A stretch of DNA of 64,000 bases, taken from an uncultured Microbacteriaceae bacterium (lineage in GTDB: Bacteria > Actinomycetota > Actinomycetes > Actinomycetales > Microbacteriaceae). Under the pieces are notes generated by a model, which saw only the letters and a program-made list of their open reading frames with translations, ran no database searches and was not told the origin of the DNA. The first letter of the stretch is position 1. Every line of letters begins with the position of its first letter. The position numbers were made by a program, and so were the translations under genes. Positions 8,377-18,197 of this stretch are shown here, in pieces. The stretch lies in NCBI GenBank assembly GCA_947487835.1, contig CANKXX010000002.1:434001-498000 (forward strand), given 5' to 3'.

Positions 8377-11300
8377 ATGACCACGTTCGCTCCACGACAA
8401 GCGGAAACCCGTTCCCCCGATGGGTCCGTCCGCCGGCATGGCCGGCGACGGACGCGCGCGGAGCACCATCGCGTGCACCCGGGACGGGGCCTGCTCTCGG
8501 TTCTCGCGACCGCCGTGGCGATCGCCCTGGTCATCCCCGCGACCGCGCAGCCCGCCCAGGCCGCGACGCCCGTGGGGCAGGGATTCACCGTGACGACCTC
8601 CGACCTCGCCTACATCCTCAAGCAGATCAAGATCGCGGAGGCGCACGCGGCCAGCTACACCCCGGACAACCCCTGCGGCACCCTCCTCGGCACCGGCCCC
8701 ACGAAGGTCCCGGACGTCCTGACCTCCTACGGCCTGCGCACGGTCGACGGGTCCTGCAACAACCTCGTCGCCGGTCGCAGCGCGTACGGCGCCGTCGACC
8801 AGCTCTTCCCGCGCCTCACCCCGGCGCAGTTCGCCTCCGCGGAGAACGCCACCTCCTTCGGCGGCCCGGCGGCGTCCACGTACGGCCAGACCAGCGGCAG
8901 CGTCGCCGACAGTCAGCCGCGCGTGATCAGCAACCTCATCGTCGACCAGACCGCGACCAACCCCGCCGCCGTCCAGGCCGCCGGATACCCCGTGCGCTCC
9001 CAGAACGCGCCGGGCAAGTTCCCCTGCACCACGGACCCCGACCCGCTCGCGGTCCCGCCCGTCGAGGGCGTGCCCGCGCAGTGCGTGCCGACGGGCGACA
9101 CCCTGTTCATCCCCAACATCACGACGGACGTCGGTCTCTCGCCCCCCTATAACTCCCTGTTCACGCTGTTCGGCCAGTTCTTCGACCACGGCGTCGACCA
9201 GACCACAAAGGGCGGCGGCACCGTCTTCGTGCCGCTGAAGGCGGACGACCCGCTGCGCACGGTCGGACCGGACGCCAAGGCCGGCACGGGCGACGAGGTG
9301 CCCGCCAGCCAGGCCTTCATGGTGCTCACCCGGGCCAAGAACCAGCCCGGCCCGGACGGTGTCCTCGGCACCGCCGACGACATCCGCGACTCCAAGAACA
9401 CGGACTCCCCGTTCGTCGACCAGTCGCAGACGTACACCTCGCACGCGTCGCACCAGGTCTTCCTGCGCGAGTACGCCAAGAACCCGGCGGGCAAGCCCGT
9501 CGCCACCGGGAAGCTGCTCGGCGGCCCCTCCGGACGGACCGCGGGCGGCATGGCCACCTGGGCGACCACCAAGGCGCAGGCGGCAGCCCTGCTCGGCCTC
9601 CGGCTCGCGGACCGCGACGTGCTGAGCGTGCCGCTGCTGGCGGTCGACCCGTACGGCAGGTTCCTGCCGGGACCGAACGGACTGCCGCAGTACGTGACCA
9701 CCTCCGGCCTCGTCGAGGGGAACCTCGAGAACCCGGTGCCCGTGCCGAGCAACGCCATCTTCTTCGACACCCCGTTCCTGACGGACATCGCGCACAACGC
9801 CGACCCCACGCCGCAGGACAGCGACCGCAACCCGGGCACGCCCCCCGTCGCGCCGACCGCGGACGACAACACGACGCCCGCGTCGCCGCTGTCCCGGCAG
9901 GCCGCGGGCACGTACGACGACGAGGCGCTCGACGAGCACTTCATCGCCGGTGACGGCCGCGTCAACGAGAACATCGGCCTCACCGCCGTCCACCAGGTGT
10001 TCCACTCGGAGCACGACCGGCTCGTCGCCGAGTTCAAGAACACGCTGAGCTCCGACACGTCGGCCGCCGGCATCGCGGCGCTCGCCGAGTGGAAGCTCGC
10101 GGAGGGGGCGGAGGGCTGGAACGGCGAGCGCCTCTTCCAGGCCGCACGCTTCGTCAACGAGATGGAGTACCAGCACATCGTCTTCGAGGACTTCGCCCGC
10201 AAGGTGCAGCCCGCGATCGATCCGTTCCGGGTCTACCACACCGACGTCGACCCGGCCGTGAGCGCCGAGTTCGCCCACGCGGTGTACCGGTTCGGCCACT
10301 CGATGCTGACCGAGACGATCTCGCGCACGAACGAGAACGGCTCGGACAACTCCATCGGGCTCCTCGAGGGGTTCCTCAACCCCGTCGAGTACACCAACGG
10401 CGGATCGGCCGGCGCCCTCACCTCCGAGCAGGCGGCGGGCAGCGTCCTCATGGGCATGAGCGACCAGGCCGGTAACGAGCTGGACGAGTTCGTGACGGGG
10501 ACGCTGCGCAACAACCTCCTCGGGCTGCCGCTCGACCTCGCGGCCATCAACATCACCCGGGCACGGGAGGCCGGCGTGCCGCCGCTGAACCAGTTCCGCC
10601 GCCAGCTGCACGCGGCGACGGACGACGGACAGCTCGCGCCGTACACGAGCTGGGCCGACTTCGGCCAGAACGTGAAGCACCCGGAGTCGATCATCAACTT
10701 CGTGGCCGCGTATGGCACCCACCCGACGATCGTCGCCGAGACGACCCTCGCCGGGAAGCGCGCGGCGGCCAAGGCGATCGTCGACCCCGGCACCCTCGCC
10801 CCCGCCCCCACGGCCGAGATGGTCGACTTCATGAACAGCGCGGGGGAGTGGGCCAACCAGGAGACCGGCCTCAACAGCGTCGACCTCTGGGTCGGCGGGC
10901 TCGCGGAGAAGACGAACCTGTTCGGCGGCCTGCTCGGCAGCACGTTCAACTACGTCTTCGAGAACCAGATGGTCGACCTGCAGAACGGGGACCGGTTCTA
11001 CTACCTCGTGCGGACCCCCGGCATGAACCTGCGGGCTCAGCTGGAGGGCAACTCGTTCGCCGAGCTCGTCATGCGCAACACCACGGCCAACTCGCTGAAG
11101 GCCGACGCGTTCGCGACCGCCGACTGCAAGTTCCAGCTGGCCAACCTGTCCGGCACCGCCGCCGGGTACACGCAGTTCGGTCCCACCGTCGCCGACGACA
11201 CGAGCGCCGCGTCGGAGTGCGACGAGGGCGCCGTGCTCCTGCGCAAGCCGGACGGCACGATCCAGTACCGCGAGATCAACAGCGACGACCCCCCGGGGAT

Positions 11301-14300
11301 CAACGGCCAGGCCGTCTACAACGGCACGTCGGGGACCGACAGGGTCACCGGCGGCAACGACAACGACACCTTCCTCGGCAACGACGGCAAGGACATCCTC
11401 GAGGGCCAGGGCGGTGACGACGTCGCCCTCGGCGGCGACGGCGACGACCGCATCACGGACCTCGCGGGCGACGACGTCCCGAAGGGCGGACCGGGCAACG
11501 ACTACATCAACGCCGGGATCGGCCTCGACATCGTGATGAGCGGCGACGGCAACGACTTCACGAGCGGCGGCGCGAACGACAACGAGACGTTCGCGGGCGA
11601 GGGCAACGACTTCGTCCAGTCCGGTGACGGCTCCGACGCCACCTTCGGCGGCGGCGGGGACGACTGGATCCAGGGTGGCTCCGGTCAGGACCTGCTGATC
11701 GGCGACCACGCGGCGCCGTTCTTCGACGACCCCGCCGAGAGGCGGCCCGGCAACGACATCTTCGTCGGCCAGGTCGGCGAGAACGACTACGACTCCGAGG
11801 GCGGGGACGACATCATGTCCTCGAACGCGGCGGTCGACCGGTACTCGGGTGCCGCGGGCTTCGACTGGGCCAACCACCAGTACGACACCGTTGCGGCCGA
11901 CGACGACATGACGATCAACAACAACCTCGTCGGCCTACCGCTGCCCGTCGTCGTCAACCGCGACCGGTGGCAGGAGGTGGAGGCGAACTCCGGTTCCGCC
12001 TTCGACGACGTGATCCGCGGCGACGACGAGGTGCCGAGCTCGGTCGGCGGCGCCGGCTTCACCGGCTGCGACGCGCTCGACCAGGCCGGGCTCGACCGGA
12101 TCGGCGGGCTCGACGACATCGTGCCGCCGCTGACCACGCCGCTCGGACCGGTGGAGGCCAACGCGGCCTCCGGAACCTGCCCGCTCGAGGGCAACGTCTG
12201 GGGGGACGGCAACATCCTCCTCGGCGGGCTGGGCAGCGACACCATCGAGGGCCGCGGCGCGGACGACATCCTCGACGGCGACCGCTACCTGCGGGTGCGG
12301 ATCAGCGTCCGCACCAACCCCGCGGACCCGTCGACGGAGATCGGCAGCACCGAGCTCATGGAGCGGGCCTACCAGGCCGGCAACACGAGGACCCTCGCGG
12401 CCGACGTCGCGTCCGGGGTCGTCAACCCGGGCCAGCTGGTCGCGGTGCGGGAGATCATCACCCCGACGGCAACCCAGACCACGGGCACCCGGGACAGCGC
12501 GGTGTTCTCGGACATCGAGGCCAACTACCTCGTGACCACCGTCGGCGGCGCGATGGGCGCCCCCGGCGCGGTGACGACGGTGCAGCACGTGGGTGGAGGC
12601 GCCGACGGCACGGACACGCTCCGCAACATCGAGCGCCTCGTGTTCTCCGACACGGCCCTCCCGACCGCGCCGGCCGCGCCGCAGGCCACCGCGGGAGACG
12701 GAGCCGCCACGCTCGACGTCGTCGCCCCCGGCGGCTCCGTCACCGGCTACTCGGTCCGCGTGCTCGACGCGACGGACACGCAGGTGGGCACCCTCCAGGT
12801 GTTCGCGCCGGCGACGACCCTGGAGGTCACCGGACTCACCAACGGCGAGACCTACCGCTTCCAGGTGGCCGCCATGAACGCCGAGGGCACGGGCGCGTTC
12901 TCCGCCCCGTCGAACGCCGTGGTGCCCGTACCGCGCGCCACGGCGCCGGGCGCCCCCACCATCGGCACCGCGACGGCGGGCAACGCCAGCGCGACCGTGC
13001 GCTGGACGCCTCCGGCATCGACCGGCGGCTCCGCCATCGTGGGTTACTCGGTGCGGGCGTACACCGCCGCATCGCCCACCACGGCGGTGCGCACCGTGGT
13101 CGTGGCGCCCACGTCGAGCACGACCATCACGGGTCTGACGAACGGCACGGCCTACACCTTCGACGTCCGCGCCGTCAACGACGTCGGCACGTCGGACCCG
13201 TCGGGCCGCTCGGGCTCGGTCACCCCGGTCGCGCCCGTCGTGGTGACCGCGCCGGGAGCGCCGGCCATCGGTGCTCCGACGGCGGGCAACGCCAGCGCGA
13301 CCGTGCGCTGGACCGCCCCGGCGTCGACCGGCGGCTCGGCGATCACCGGATACTCGGTGCGGGTCTACACGGGCACGGGCACGACGGTGCTGCGCACCCA
13401 GGCCGTGGGCGTGGCGACCTCGGTCGTGGTCACCGGGCTGACGAACGGCACGGCGTACACGTTCGACGTGCGGGCCGTGAACGCGGCCGGCACGGGAACT
13501 GCCTCGGCGCGGTCCACGGCGGTCACCCCGGCCGCGGCAGTGACCTCGACCGCGCCGGGAGCACCGACCATCGGTGCTCCGACCGCGGGCAACGCCAGCG
13601 CGACCGTGCGCTGGACCGCGCCGGCCTCGACCGGCGGCTCGGCGATCACCGGATACTCGGTGCGGGTGTACACCGGCACGGGCACCACGGTGCTGCGCAC
13701 GCAGGCCGTGGGGGTGGCGACCTCGGTCGTGGTCACCGGGCTGACGAACGGCACGGCGTACACGTTCGACGTGCGGGCCGTGAACGCCGTCGGCACCGGC
13801 GCCGCCTCCGCTCGGTCCGCGGCGGTCACGCCCAGGACCGAGACCGTCGCCCCGACCGTGACCGCACGGACGCCCGGCGTGGATGCGCGATCGGTCAGCC
13901 AGACCGGCAACGTGACGGCCACGTTCAGCGAGGCCGTGACGGGGGTCGGCGCGACGACGTTCACCCTGCGCCAGGGCACGACGGCCGTGGCGGCCGCGGT
14001 GACCTACAACGCCACCACGAGGGTCGCGACGCTCGACCCGACGGCGACGCTGACGGCCGACCGGACCTACACGGTGACGCTGACCTCGGGCATCCGGGAC
14101 GCGGCGGGCAACCCGCTCGCGGCGACCACCTGGACGTTCGTGAGCGGGCCGGCGCCGACGGTGATCGGCTTCGCCCCGGGCAGCGCCGCCACCGCGGTGC
14201 CGCGCAACCGGTCGGTGACGATCAGCTACTCGGAAGCGCCGACCGGGTTCACGGCGACGAACGCCACGATCACGCAGGTGTCGAACGGCGCCGTCGTGAC

Positions 14301-14472
14301 CGCGACGAGGAGCGTCGCGGGCAACATCCTGACGATCGACCCGTCCGCGTCCCTCGCCGCCAACACCCAATACCGGGTGACGGTGACCGGAGGCGCGACC
14401 GCGGTGCGGGACGCGGCCGGTAACCCGGTGCCGACCCGCACCTGGACCTTCACCACGGGGTCCGTCCTCTAG
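8377..14472 (+). CDS. Secreted animal-type heme peroxidase with RTX, fibronectin III and Ig-like domains
   Basis: 2031 residues, the largest gene here. An export signal ends near residue 62 (QPAQA/ATP). The peroxidase domain spans about 250-850. The distal histidine is His271 in GQFFDHGVD and the proximal one His641 in YRFGHSML. HQVFHSEHDRLV (539-550) corresponds to the helix that carries the catalytic arginine in mammalian peroxidases, but Ser544 stands where that Arg would be. Residues about 985-1120 are RTX-like calcium repeats (GGDGDDR, GGPGNDY and similar). Then come about four fibronectin III domains (1428-1820), two of them almost identical with a 303-bp period, and two Ig-like domains to the end. 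No sortase signal is seen. Animal-type peroxidases with RTX repeats include Mn(II)-oxidising MopA proteins, so extracellular oxidation of Mn(II) or halide is possible but unproven. Confidence 0.88.
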   Translation: MTTFAPRQAETRSPDGSVRRHGRRRTRAEHHRVHPGRGLLSVLATAVAIALVIPATAQPAQAATPVGQGFTVTTSDLAYILKQIKIAEAHAASYTPDNPCGTLLGTGPTKVPDVLTSYGLRTVDGSCNNLVAGRSAYGAVDQLFPRLTPAQFASAENATSFGGPAASTYGQTSGSVADSQPRVISNLIVDQTATNPAAVQAAGYPVRSQNAPGKFPCTTDPDPLAVPPVEGVPAQCVPTGDTLFIPNITTDVGLSPPYNSLFTLFGQFFDHGVDQTTKGGGTVFVPLKADDPLRTVGPDAKAGTGDEVPASQAFMVLTRAKNQPGPDGVLGTADDIRDSKNTDSPFVDQSQTYTSHASHQVFLREYAKNPAGKPVATGKLLGGPSGRTAGGMATWATTKAQAAALLGLRLADRDVLSVPLLAVDPYGRFLPGPNGLPQYVTTSGLVEGNLENPVPVPSNAIFFDTPFLTDIAHNADPTPQDSDRNPGTPPVAPTADDNTTPASPLSRQAAGTYDDEALDEHFIAGDGRVNENIGLTAVHQVFHSEHDRLVAEFKNTLSSDTSAAGIAALAEWKLAEGAEGWNGERLFQAARFVNEMEYQHIVFEDFARKVQPAIDPFRVYHTDVDPAVSAEFAHAVYRFGHSMLTETISRTNENGSDNSIGLLEGFLNPVEYTNGGSAGALTSEQAAGSVLMGMSDQAGNELDEFVTGTLRNNLLGLPLDLAAINITRAREAGVPPLNQFRRQLHAATDDGQLAPYTSWADFGQNVKHPESIINFVAAYGTHPTIVAETTLAGKRAAAKAIVDPGTLAPAPTAEMVDFMNSAGEWANQETGLNSVDLWVGGLAEKTNLFGGLLGSTFNYVFENQMVDLQNGDRFYYLVRTPGMNLRAQLEGNSFAELVMRNTTANSLKADAFATADCKFQLANLSGTAAGYTQFGPTVADDTSAASECDEGAVLLRKPDGTIQYREINSDDPPGINGQAVYNGTSGTDRVTGGNDNDTFLGNDGKDILEGQGGDDVALGGDGDDRITDLAGDDVPKGGPGNDYINAGIGLDIVMSGDGNDFTSGGANDNETFAGEGNDFVQSGDGSDATFGGGGDDWIQGGSGQDLLIGDHAAPFFDDPAERRPGNDIFVGQVGENDYDSEGGDDIMSSNAAVDRYSGAAGFDWANHQYDTVAADDDMTINNNLVGLPLPVVVNRDRWQEVEANSGSAFDDVIRGDDEVPSSVGGAGFTGCDALDQAGLDRIGGLDDIVPPLTTPLGPVEANAASGTCPLEGNVWGDGNILLGGLGSDTIEGRGADDILDGDRYLRVRISVRTNPADPSTEIGSTELMERAYQAGNTRTLAADVASGVVNPGQLVAVREIITPTATQTTGTRDSAVFSDIEANYLVTTVGGAMGAPGAVTTVQHVGGGADGTDTLRNIERLVFSDTALPTAPAAPQATAGDGAATLDVVAPGGSVTGYSVRVLDATDTQVGTLQVFAPATTLEVTGLTNGETYRFQVAAMNAEGTGAFSAPSNAVVPVPRATAPGAPTIGTATAGNASATVRWTPPASTGGSAIVGYSVRAYTAASPTTAVRTVVVAPTSSTTITGLTNGTAYTFDVRAVNDVGTSDPSGRSGSVTPVAPVVVTAPGAPAIGAPTAGNASATVRWTAPASTGGSAITGYSVRVYTGTGTTVLRTQAVGVATSVVVTGLTNGTAYTFDVRAVNAAGTGTASARSTAVTPAAAVTSTAPGAPTIGAPTAGNASATVRWTAPASTGGSAITGYSVRVYTGTGTTVLRTQAVGVATSVVVTGLTNGTAYTFDVRAVNAVGTGAASARSAAVTPRTETVAPTVTARTPGVDARSVSQTGNVTATFSEAVTGVGATTFTLRQGTTAVAAAVTYNATTRVATLDPTATLTADRTYTVTLTSGIRDAAGNPLAATTWTFVSGPAPTVIGFAPGSAATAVPRNRSVTISYSEAPTGFTATNATITQVSNGAVVTATRSVAGNILTIDPSASLAANTQYRVTVTGGATAVRDAAGNPVPTRTWTFTTGSVL

Positions 14473-14490
14473 CCGGGAAGGGCACGGCCC

Positions 14491-14542
14491 AGCCCCGGCG
14501 GCACCGGTCTCCTCGCACGGCGAGGCCGGTGCCGCCGGGGCT
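14491..14542 (+). terminator. Terminator after the peroxidase gene
   Basis: A perfect 17-bp stem (14491-14507 with 14526-14542) with a second short stem, CCTCG/CGAGG, inside its loop. It begins 19 bases after the stop and lies between convergent genes. Confidence 0.75.
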
Positions 14543-14601
14543 TCGTCGTGCGCCGGCCTTCGTGTGTGAGGCGCGGGCAGCGCCTCCGAGGAACGGCCCG
14601 G

Positions 14602-15936
14602 TCAGTCCAGCGGAAGGGACACGAAGACCGTCGTGCCGAGGCCGACGCGCGAGTGTACCTGCAGCTCGCCGCCGGCCTCGTGGACGACGTCGTGGAGGAT
14701 CCGCATGCCCAGGTGCCCGTCCGGGGAGCCGGCGTCCACGTCGAAGCCGCGGCCGTCGTCCTGGATCGTCAGCTCGAGGACCTCCGCCTGCCGGCGGAGG
14801 TCGATGCGGGTGTTGCGCGCCTGGGCGTGCTTCGCGACGTTGACGAGCACCTCCCGCGAGACCCGGAACAGCAGGAGCGTCTGCTCGTCGTCGAGCTCCA
14901 GTTCGGGGTCGTCGGGAACGTCGAGCGTCACCGCGACGCCCTGCTCCCGGATCGTGTCGGCCAACCGGTCGAGCGCCTCCCGCAGCCCGAGCCGGGCGAG
15001 ATCCGGGGTGTAGAGCTCGCTCGTGACCGCGCGGAGGGTGCGCAGGTTCTTCTGCAGCACGGCCTGCGTCTGCCCGATCAGGGGCGACCCGTCGGCGCCG
15101 CGGGCCTCGGCGTCCAGGCGGTAGGCGAGTCCGGACAGCTCCTGGATCACGTCGTCGTGGAGGTCGCGGGCGATCCGCCTGCGCTCCAGATCGGACGCCT
15201 CGATCGCCCGCTGCAGCAGCAGGCGCCGGGCGAGCTGATGGCGCTGGACGCGCTTGGCCAGGCCGACGGCCGGGAGCAGCTGGGCCAGCTGCAGGACGAG
15301 CAGGGCGAGCAGGAACGGGGGCGCCATGTTCGCGAGCACCGCCGTCTGCTCGGACCGCACGAGGTCGTTGTCGTACGCGACGTCGATGAGCAGGGGCTCA
15401 GCGTCGGGCGGTCGCACCTGCGCGAACGCGCGCACCACCTCGGTGTCGGTGCTGGCGAGGTCGCCGATGGCCGACGCCCGCACGAGAGACGCGTCGCCCT
15501 TCCAACCGGCGGCGAAGACCTCCTCGCCGAGCGGCAGCGGGAAGCGCCGGCGGATCAGCGACTCGTCGTCGCAGTAGACGACCCGCCCCTGCCTGTCCCA
15601 GACCTTGATGTGATGGATGGTGCCGACCCGCATCCAGGGCTCGAGCCTGCGGTCCAGCCGCACGATCGCCTCCGGATCACCGCGGAGCAGGTCCTCGGTC
15701 GCGAGCGGGGAGATGGCGTAGTCCGCGAGCCGCTGGGTGATCTGGGTCGCCGAGTGGAGGGCGTGCACCTCGGTCTGCCCGCGGATCCAGAAGGCGAGGG
15801 GGGTGATGACCACGAGCAGCACCACGAGCCCTGTCGAGAGGAACCGCGACACGGCGTCGCGCACCTCGGAGCGCTCGCGCGGGCCGTCGATGCGGACGGC
15901 GGACGTGGCGGACCCCAGCCGGGGGAAGTCAGCCAT
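14602..15936 (-). CDS. Sensor histidine kinase, NarL/DegS type
   Basis: 444 residues. A cytoplasmic N-terminus is followed by membrane segment 1 (about 34-52), an extracellular sensor region of about 150 residues and membrane segment 2 (about 203-225). The HisKA_3 dimerisation motif ERRRIARDLHDDVIQELSG carries the phospho-accepting His260. The C-terminal HATPase domain has EVLVNVAKHAQA (N box), DDGRGFD (G1 box) and GHLGMRILHD. The ATG start overlaps the stop of the response regulator gene upstream by 8 bases, so the pair is co-translated. The signal is unknown; the sensor domain contains a single cysteine (YCDDE) and resembles none I can name. Confidence 0.92.
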   Translation of the reverse strand: MADFPRLGSATSAVRIDGPRERSEVRDAVSRFLSTGLVVLLVVITPLAFWIRGQTEVHALHSATQITQRLADYAISPLATEDLLRGDPEAIVRLDRRLEPWMRVGTIHHIKVWDRQGRVVYCDDESLIRRRFPLPLGEEVFAAGWKGDASLVRASAIGDLASTDTEVVRAFAQVRPPDAEPLLIDVAYDNDLVRSEQTAVLANMAPPFLLALLVLQLAQLLPAVGLAKRVQRHQLARRLLLQRAIEASDLERRRIARDLHDDVIQELSGLAYRLDAEARGADGSPLIGQTQAVLQKNLRTLRAVTSELYTPDLARLGLREALDRLADTIREQGVAVTLDVPDDPELELDDEQTLLLFRVSREVLVNVAKHAQARNTRIDLRRQAEVLELTIQDDGRGFDVDAGSPDGHLGMRILHDVVHEAGGELQVHSRVGLGTTVFVSLPLD

Positions 15937-16609
15937 GGCGCCCGCTCAGCAGCCCGAGCCGGGTCGCGCTCGCGACCGCCTCGAGCTGGCTGTGCGCGCC
16001 GAGCTTGGCCAGGATCGACTTCACGTGTCCCCGGCAGGTGTTCGTCGACATCCCGAGCAGATTGGCGCTCGTGCGCACGTCCGCCCCGGTCGACATGAGC
16101 CGCAGGACCTCGCGCTCCCGCGGGGTGAGCATCGGCACCGGTCCCGTGACGGGCGCGGCGGCGGGCGCCCCCTGGGACAGCAGCGAGGGGTGGATGAAGA
16201 AGGCCCCGTGGCGCGAGTGCCGGATCGCGTCGAGGACCGTCGACAGGGAGCCGTCCTTGGGCAGGAACGCGCAGATCCCCAGCCCCGCCGCCTGCTCCAT
16301 GGCGTCGCGCGGGGCGGCGCCGGTGAGCATGACGATGCGCGTGGCCGGAGCCGCTTTGAAGATCCGCTCCGCGGCGGCGAGGCCGGTGCCGTCCGGCAGG
16401 TGGTAGTCGAGCACGATCACGTCCGGACGCAGGTCGAGCGCTGCCGCGGTGCCCTCCGCGACCGACCCTGCCCAGCCGACGCTCGTGATGTCGGGCTCGC
16501 GGCCGAGCGCGCCGATCAGCAGTTCCGCGAACGTGCGGTGGTCGTCGATGACCAGCACCGAAATCGTTGCTCCAACAGCATCTTCGCTGCGTGCTGCGAT
16601 GTCGGCCAC
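15929..16609 (-). CDS. Response regulator, NarL/LuxR family
   Basis: 226 residues. The receiver domain has the acidic pair in VIDDHRTFAELL and the phosphorylation site Asp68 in VIVLDYHLPDG; the conserved Thr (MLTGAA) and Lys (FLPKDG) follow. The C-terminal LuxR-type helix-turn-helix begins LTPREREVLRLMSTGAD and includes TCRGHVKSILAKLGA, where most relatives have TVKTH, a mild divergence in the recognition helix. The GTG start has GAGGGAG upstream with good spacing. It forms an operon with the downstream histidine kinase. Targets are unknown; the peroxidase and SARP genes flanking the pair are candidates by position only. Confidence 0.92.
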   Translation of the reverse strand: MADIAARSEDAVGATISVLVIDDHRTFAELLIGALGREPDITSVGWAGSVAEGTAAALDLRPDVIVLDYHLPDGTGLAAAERIFKAAPATRIVMLTGAAPRDAMEQAAGLGICAFLPKDGSLSTVLDAIRHSRHGAFFIHPSLLSQGAPAAAPVTGPVPMLTPREREVLRLMSTGADVRTSANLLGMSTNTCRGHVKSILAKLGAHSQLEAVASATRLGLLSGRHG

Positions 16610-16705
16610 GATACTCCCTCTCCCGAGCTGAACCCGAGACGTGGGGAAATCATACGACCGCTTCTGCTCCGGTGTCGAGAAATCGTCACTTTCGCCACGC
16701 GGGGA

Positions 16706-16734
16706 CGGCGCGCCCCCGGATCGAGGGCGCGCCG
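16706..16734 (-). terminator. Terminator after the SARP gene
   Basis: A perfect 10-bp G/C stem (16706-16715 with 16725-16734), 21 bases beyond the stop of the minus-strand SARP gene. It separates it from the two-component operon. Confidence 0.6.
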
Positions 16735-16754
16735 CCGGTGCGATCGCCCTGTCG

Positions 16755-17795
16755 CTAGGCGGCCGCCAGGGCGCGCTGGAGGAACGAGGACAGGACCGCG
16801 CTCGCGGCGCTGCGCCGGGGGTCGACTGCCCATACGCTCGCCGCGGCCACGGCGCCGTTCGAGATGTCGACCGGTGCGGCGGACGTCCGCGGCTCCGGCG
16901 CCACGGCGCGCTTCACCGACGCCGCTGCGCTCGTCGCCGAGGCGACGAGCGCCTCGTGCAGCACGAGGAGTGCCGACAGCACCTCGGAGAGGCCGTCGTC
17001 CTCGCCCGCGGTGGCGCGGAGCAGACGGGCGTGGGCGCCCTGGAGCCTCGGGCCCGGCGCGCAGCCGAGCTCGCGCTCGAGGATCTCGCGGCAGCGCTCG
17101 TACGCGCGGAGCCCCTCGGCGGGGCGCCCCTCCTCCTGCCGCGCGAGCAGGAGCGCGGTCCAGGCGTTCTCGCTCAGGGGGTCGGCGGCGACGGCGAGCT
17201 CGGCGAGCCGGGCGGCGTCGGCCGGCCTGCCGAGGTCGAGGGCGGCCTCGGCCGCCATGGTGCGGGCGGAGACGACCCGCGACGCGTGCCGAGCCCGCTC
17301 CTCCTCCGCCCAGGCAGGCCGCAGCTCGTCCCCGAGCAGGGGAGCGTCGGCGATGGCCAAGGCCTCGAGCAGCAGGGGGAGGGAGGTGGCGGCGTCCGCG
17401 TCGGCCGCGCGGCGCACCAGGGCGTCGAACCGGTTCAGGTCGAGGTCCACCAGATCCGGGTCGAGGAGGTAGCCCCCGTTCGTGGTCCTGAGCGGGCCGC
17501 ACTTGCCGCAGCCGGGCTGCAGGTGGCGGCGGAGGACGCTGACGTAGCTCTCCAGCGTCGACATGGCCTCGGTGGGCGCGTTGCCGTCCCAGATCAACTC
17601 GACGAGCCGCTCCTTCGACACCGGCGTGCCGACGCGCAGGAGCAGGATTTCGAGGATCTGACGGGGCTTCGGGCCGCCGAGCTGCGTGGCGTCGAGGGTG
17701 ACGGCTCCCCGCTGCACGAGCAGGGGGCCGAGGACGCGCACGGCGAGGCGTTCGGGACGGGCGGGGATCTGCTCGGGTGAGCGTAGCTGGGACAT
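16755..17795 (-). CDS. SARP-type transcriptional regulator (OmpR-like DNA-binding plus BTAD domain)
   Basis: 346 residues. The N-terminal winged helix carries GGPKPRQILEILLLRVGTPVS, then LVELIWDGNAPTEAMSTLESYVSVLRRHL, the hallmark sequence of AfsR/SARP regulators. A BTAD helical domain follows (about 120-265: LLEALAIAD, LGRPADAARLAELAVAADPLSENAW, EEGRPAEGLRAYERCREILERELG). The remaining ~80 residues are alanine-rich with no NB-ARC or TPR region, so it is the short form. Such proteins bind direct repeats near promoters, often of secondary-metabolism or export genes; none is adjacent here. Start ATG has GAGAGG 9 bases before it. CGKCG near residue 95 is an unusual cysteine pair within the DNA-binding wing. 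Confidence 0.87.
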   Translation of the reverse strand: MSQLRSPEQIPARPERLAVRVLGPLLVQRGAVTLDATQLGGPKPRQILEILLLRVGTPVSKERLVELIWDGNAPTEAMSTLESYVSVLRRHLQPGCGKCGPLRTTNGGYLLDPDLVDLDLNRFDALVRRAADADAATSLPLLLEALAIADAPLLGDELRPAWAEEERARHASRVVSARTMAAEAALDLGRPADAARLAELAVAADPLSENAWTALLLARQEEGRPAEGLRAYERCREILERELGCAPGPRLQGAHARLLRATAGEDDGLSEVLSALLVLHEALVASATSAAASVKRAVAPEPRTSAAPVDISNGAVAAASVWAVDPRRSAASAVLSSFLQRALAAA

Positions 17796-17995
17796 GGGTT
17801 GGTCCTCTCGGGGGGGTGGACGCGTTCATTGTGTCCAGACACCGTGATGTCGCTGAAGACCCGGGTGGGGGGGCGGGCGCGCCGAAAATGGGGGGCGCCG
17901 GAGGGGGCGTGTGGGGGGTGTCCTGGGGGGCGTGCGACGGGGGCGCGAGGCCTGTGCCGGCCGGCGTATGCGCCAGGGGGACGGGCCGGAAAGAC

Positions 17996-18025
17996 GAGAG
18001 CGCCCCGGTTCCCCGGGGCGCTCTC
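17996..18025 (-). terminator. Terminator after tRNA-Val(CAC)
   Basis: A perfect 13-bp stem (17996-18008 with 18013-18025) and a 4-base loop, immediately 3' of the minus-strand tRNA gene. On that strand it is followed by GTCTTTCC. Confidence 0.7.
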
Positions 18026-18032
18026 GTTGTGG

Positions 18033-18105
18033 TGGGCGATACCAGACTCGAACTGATGACCTCTTCCGTGTGAAGGAAGCGCGCTACCAACTGCGCCAAT
18101 CGCCC
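18033..18105 (-). tRNA. tRNA-Val (anticodon CAC)
   Basis: 73 bases with a complete cloverleaf on the minus strand. The acceptor stem is GGGCGAT / ATCGCCC with discriminator A, the T-loop is TTCGAGT and the anticodon loop TTCACAC. No encoded CCA. It reads GTG codons. A strong hairpin follows at its 3' side. It is divergent from the three plus-strand tRNA genes. Confidence 0.95.
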
Positions 18106-18197
18106 GTGTTGCGAAGACCATGATGCCATAGGTTGGCGGCGCCGAAATCCACGGGGACCGGACGGGAGGCGGCACGACACACCCGCGACGGCTCGTT

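Noticed and set aside
8350-11877. Very long minus-strand open frame (1175 codons) opposite the peroxidase gene
   Set aside because: It is the antisense shadow of a high-GC gene: composition is dominated by Val/Arg/Gly/Glu with no domain, and the plus strand has clear peroxidase motifs.
11935-14423. Large alternative open frames on both strands over the Fn3 region
   Set aside because: Shadow frames of repetitive GC-rich coding DNA; Arg/His/Gly-rich with no recognisable motif.
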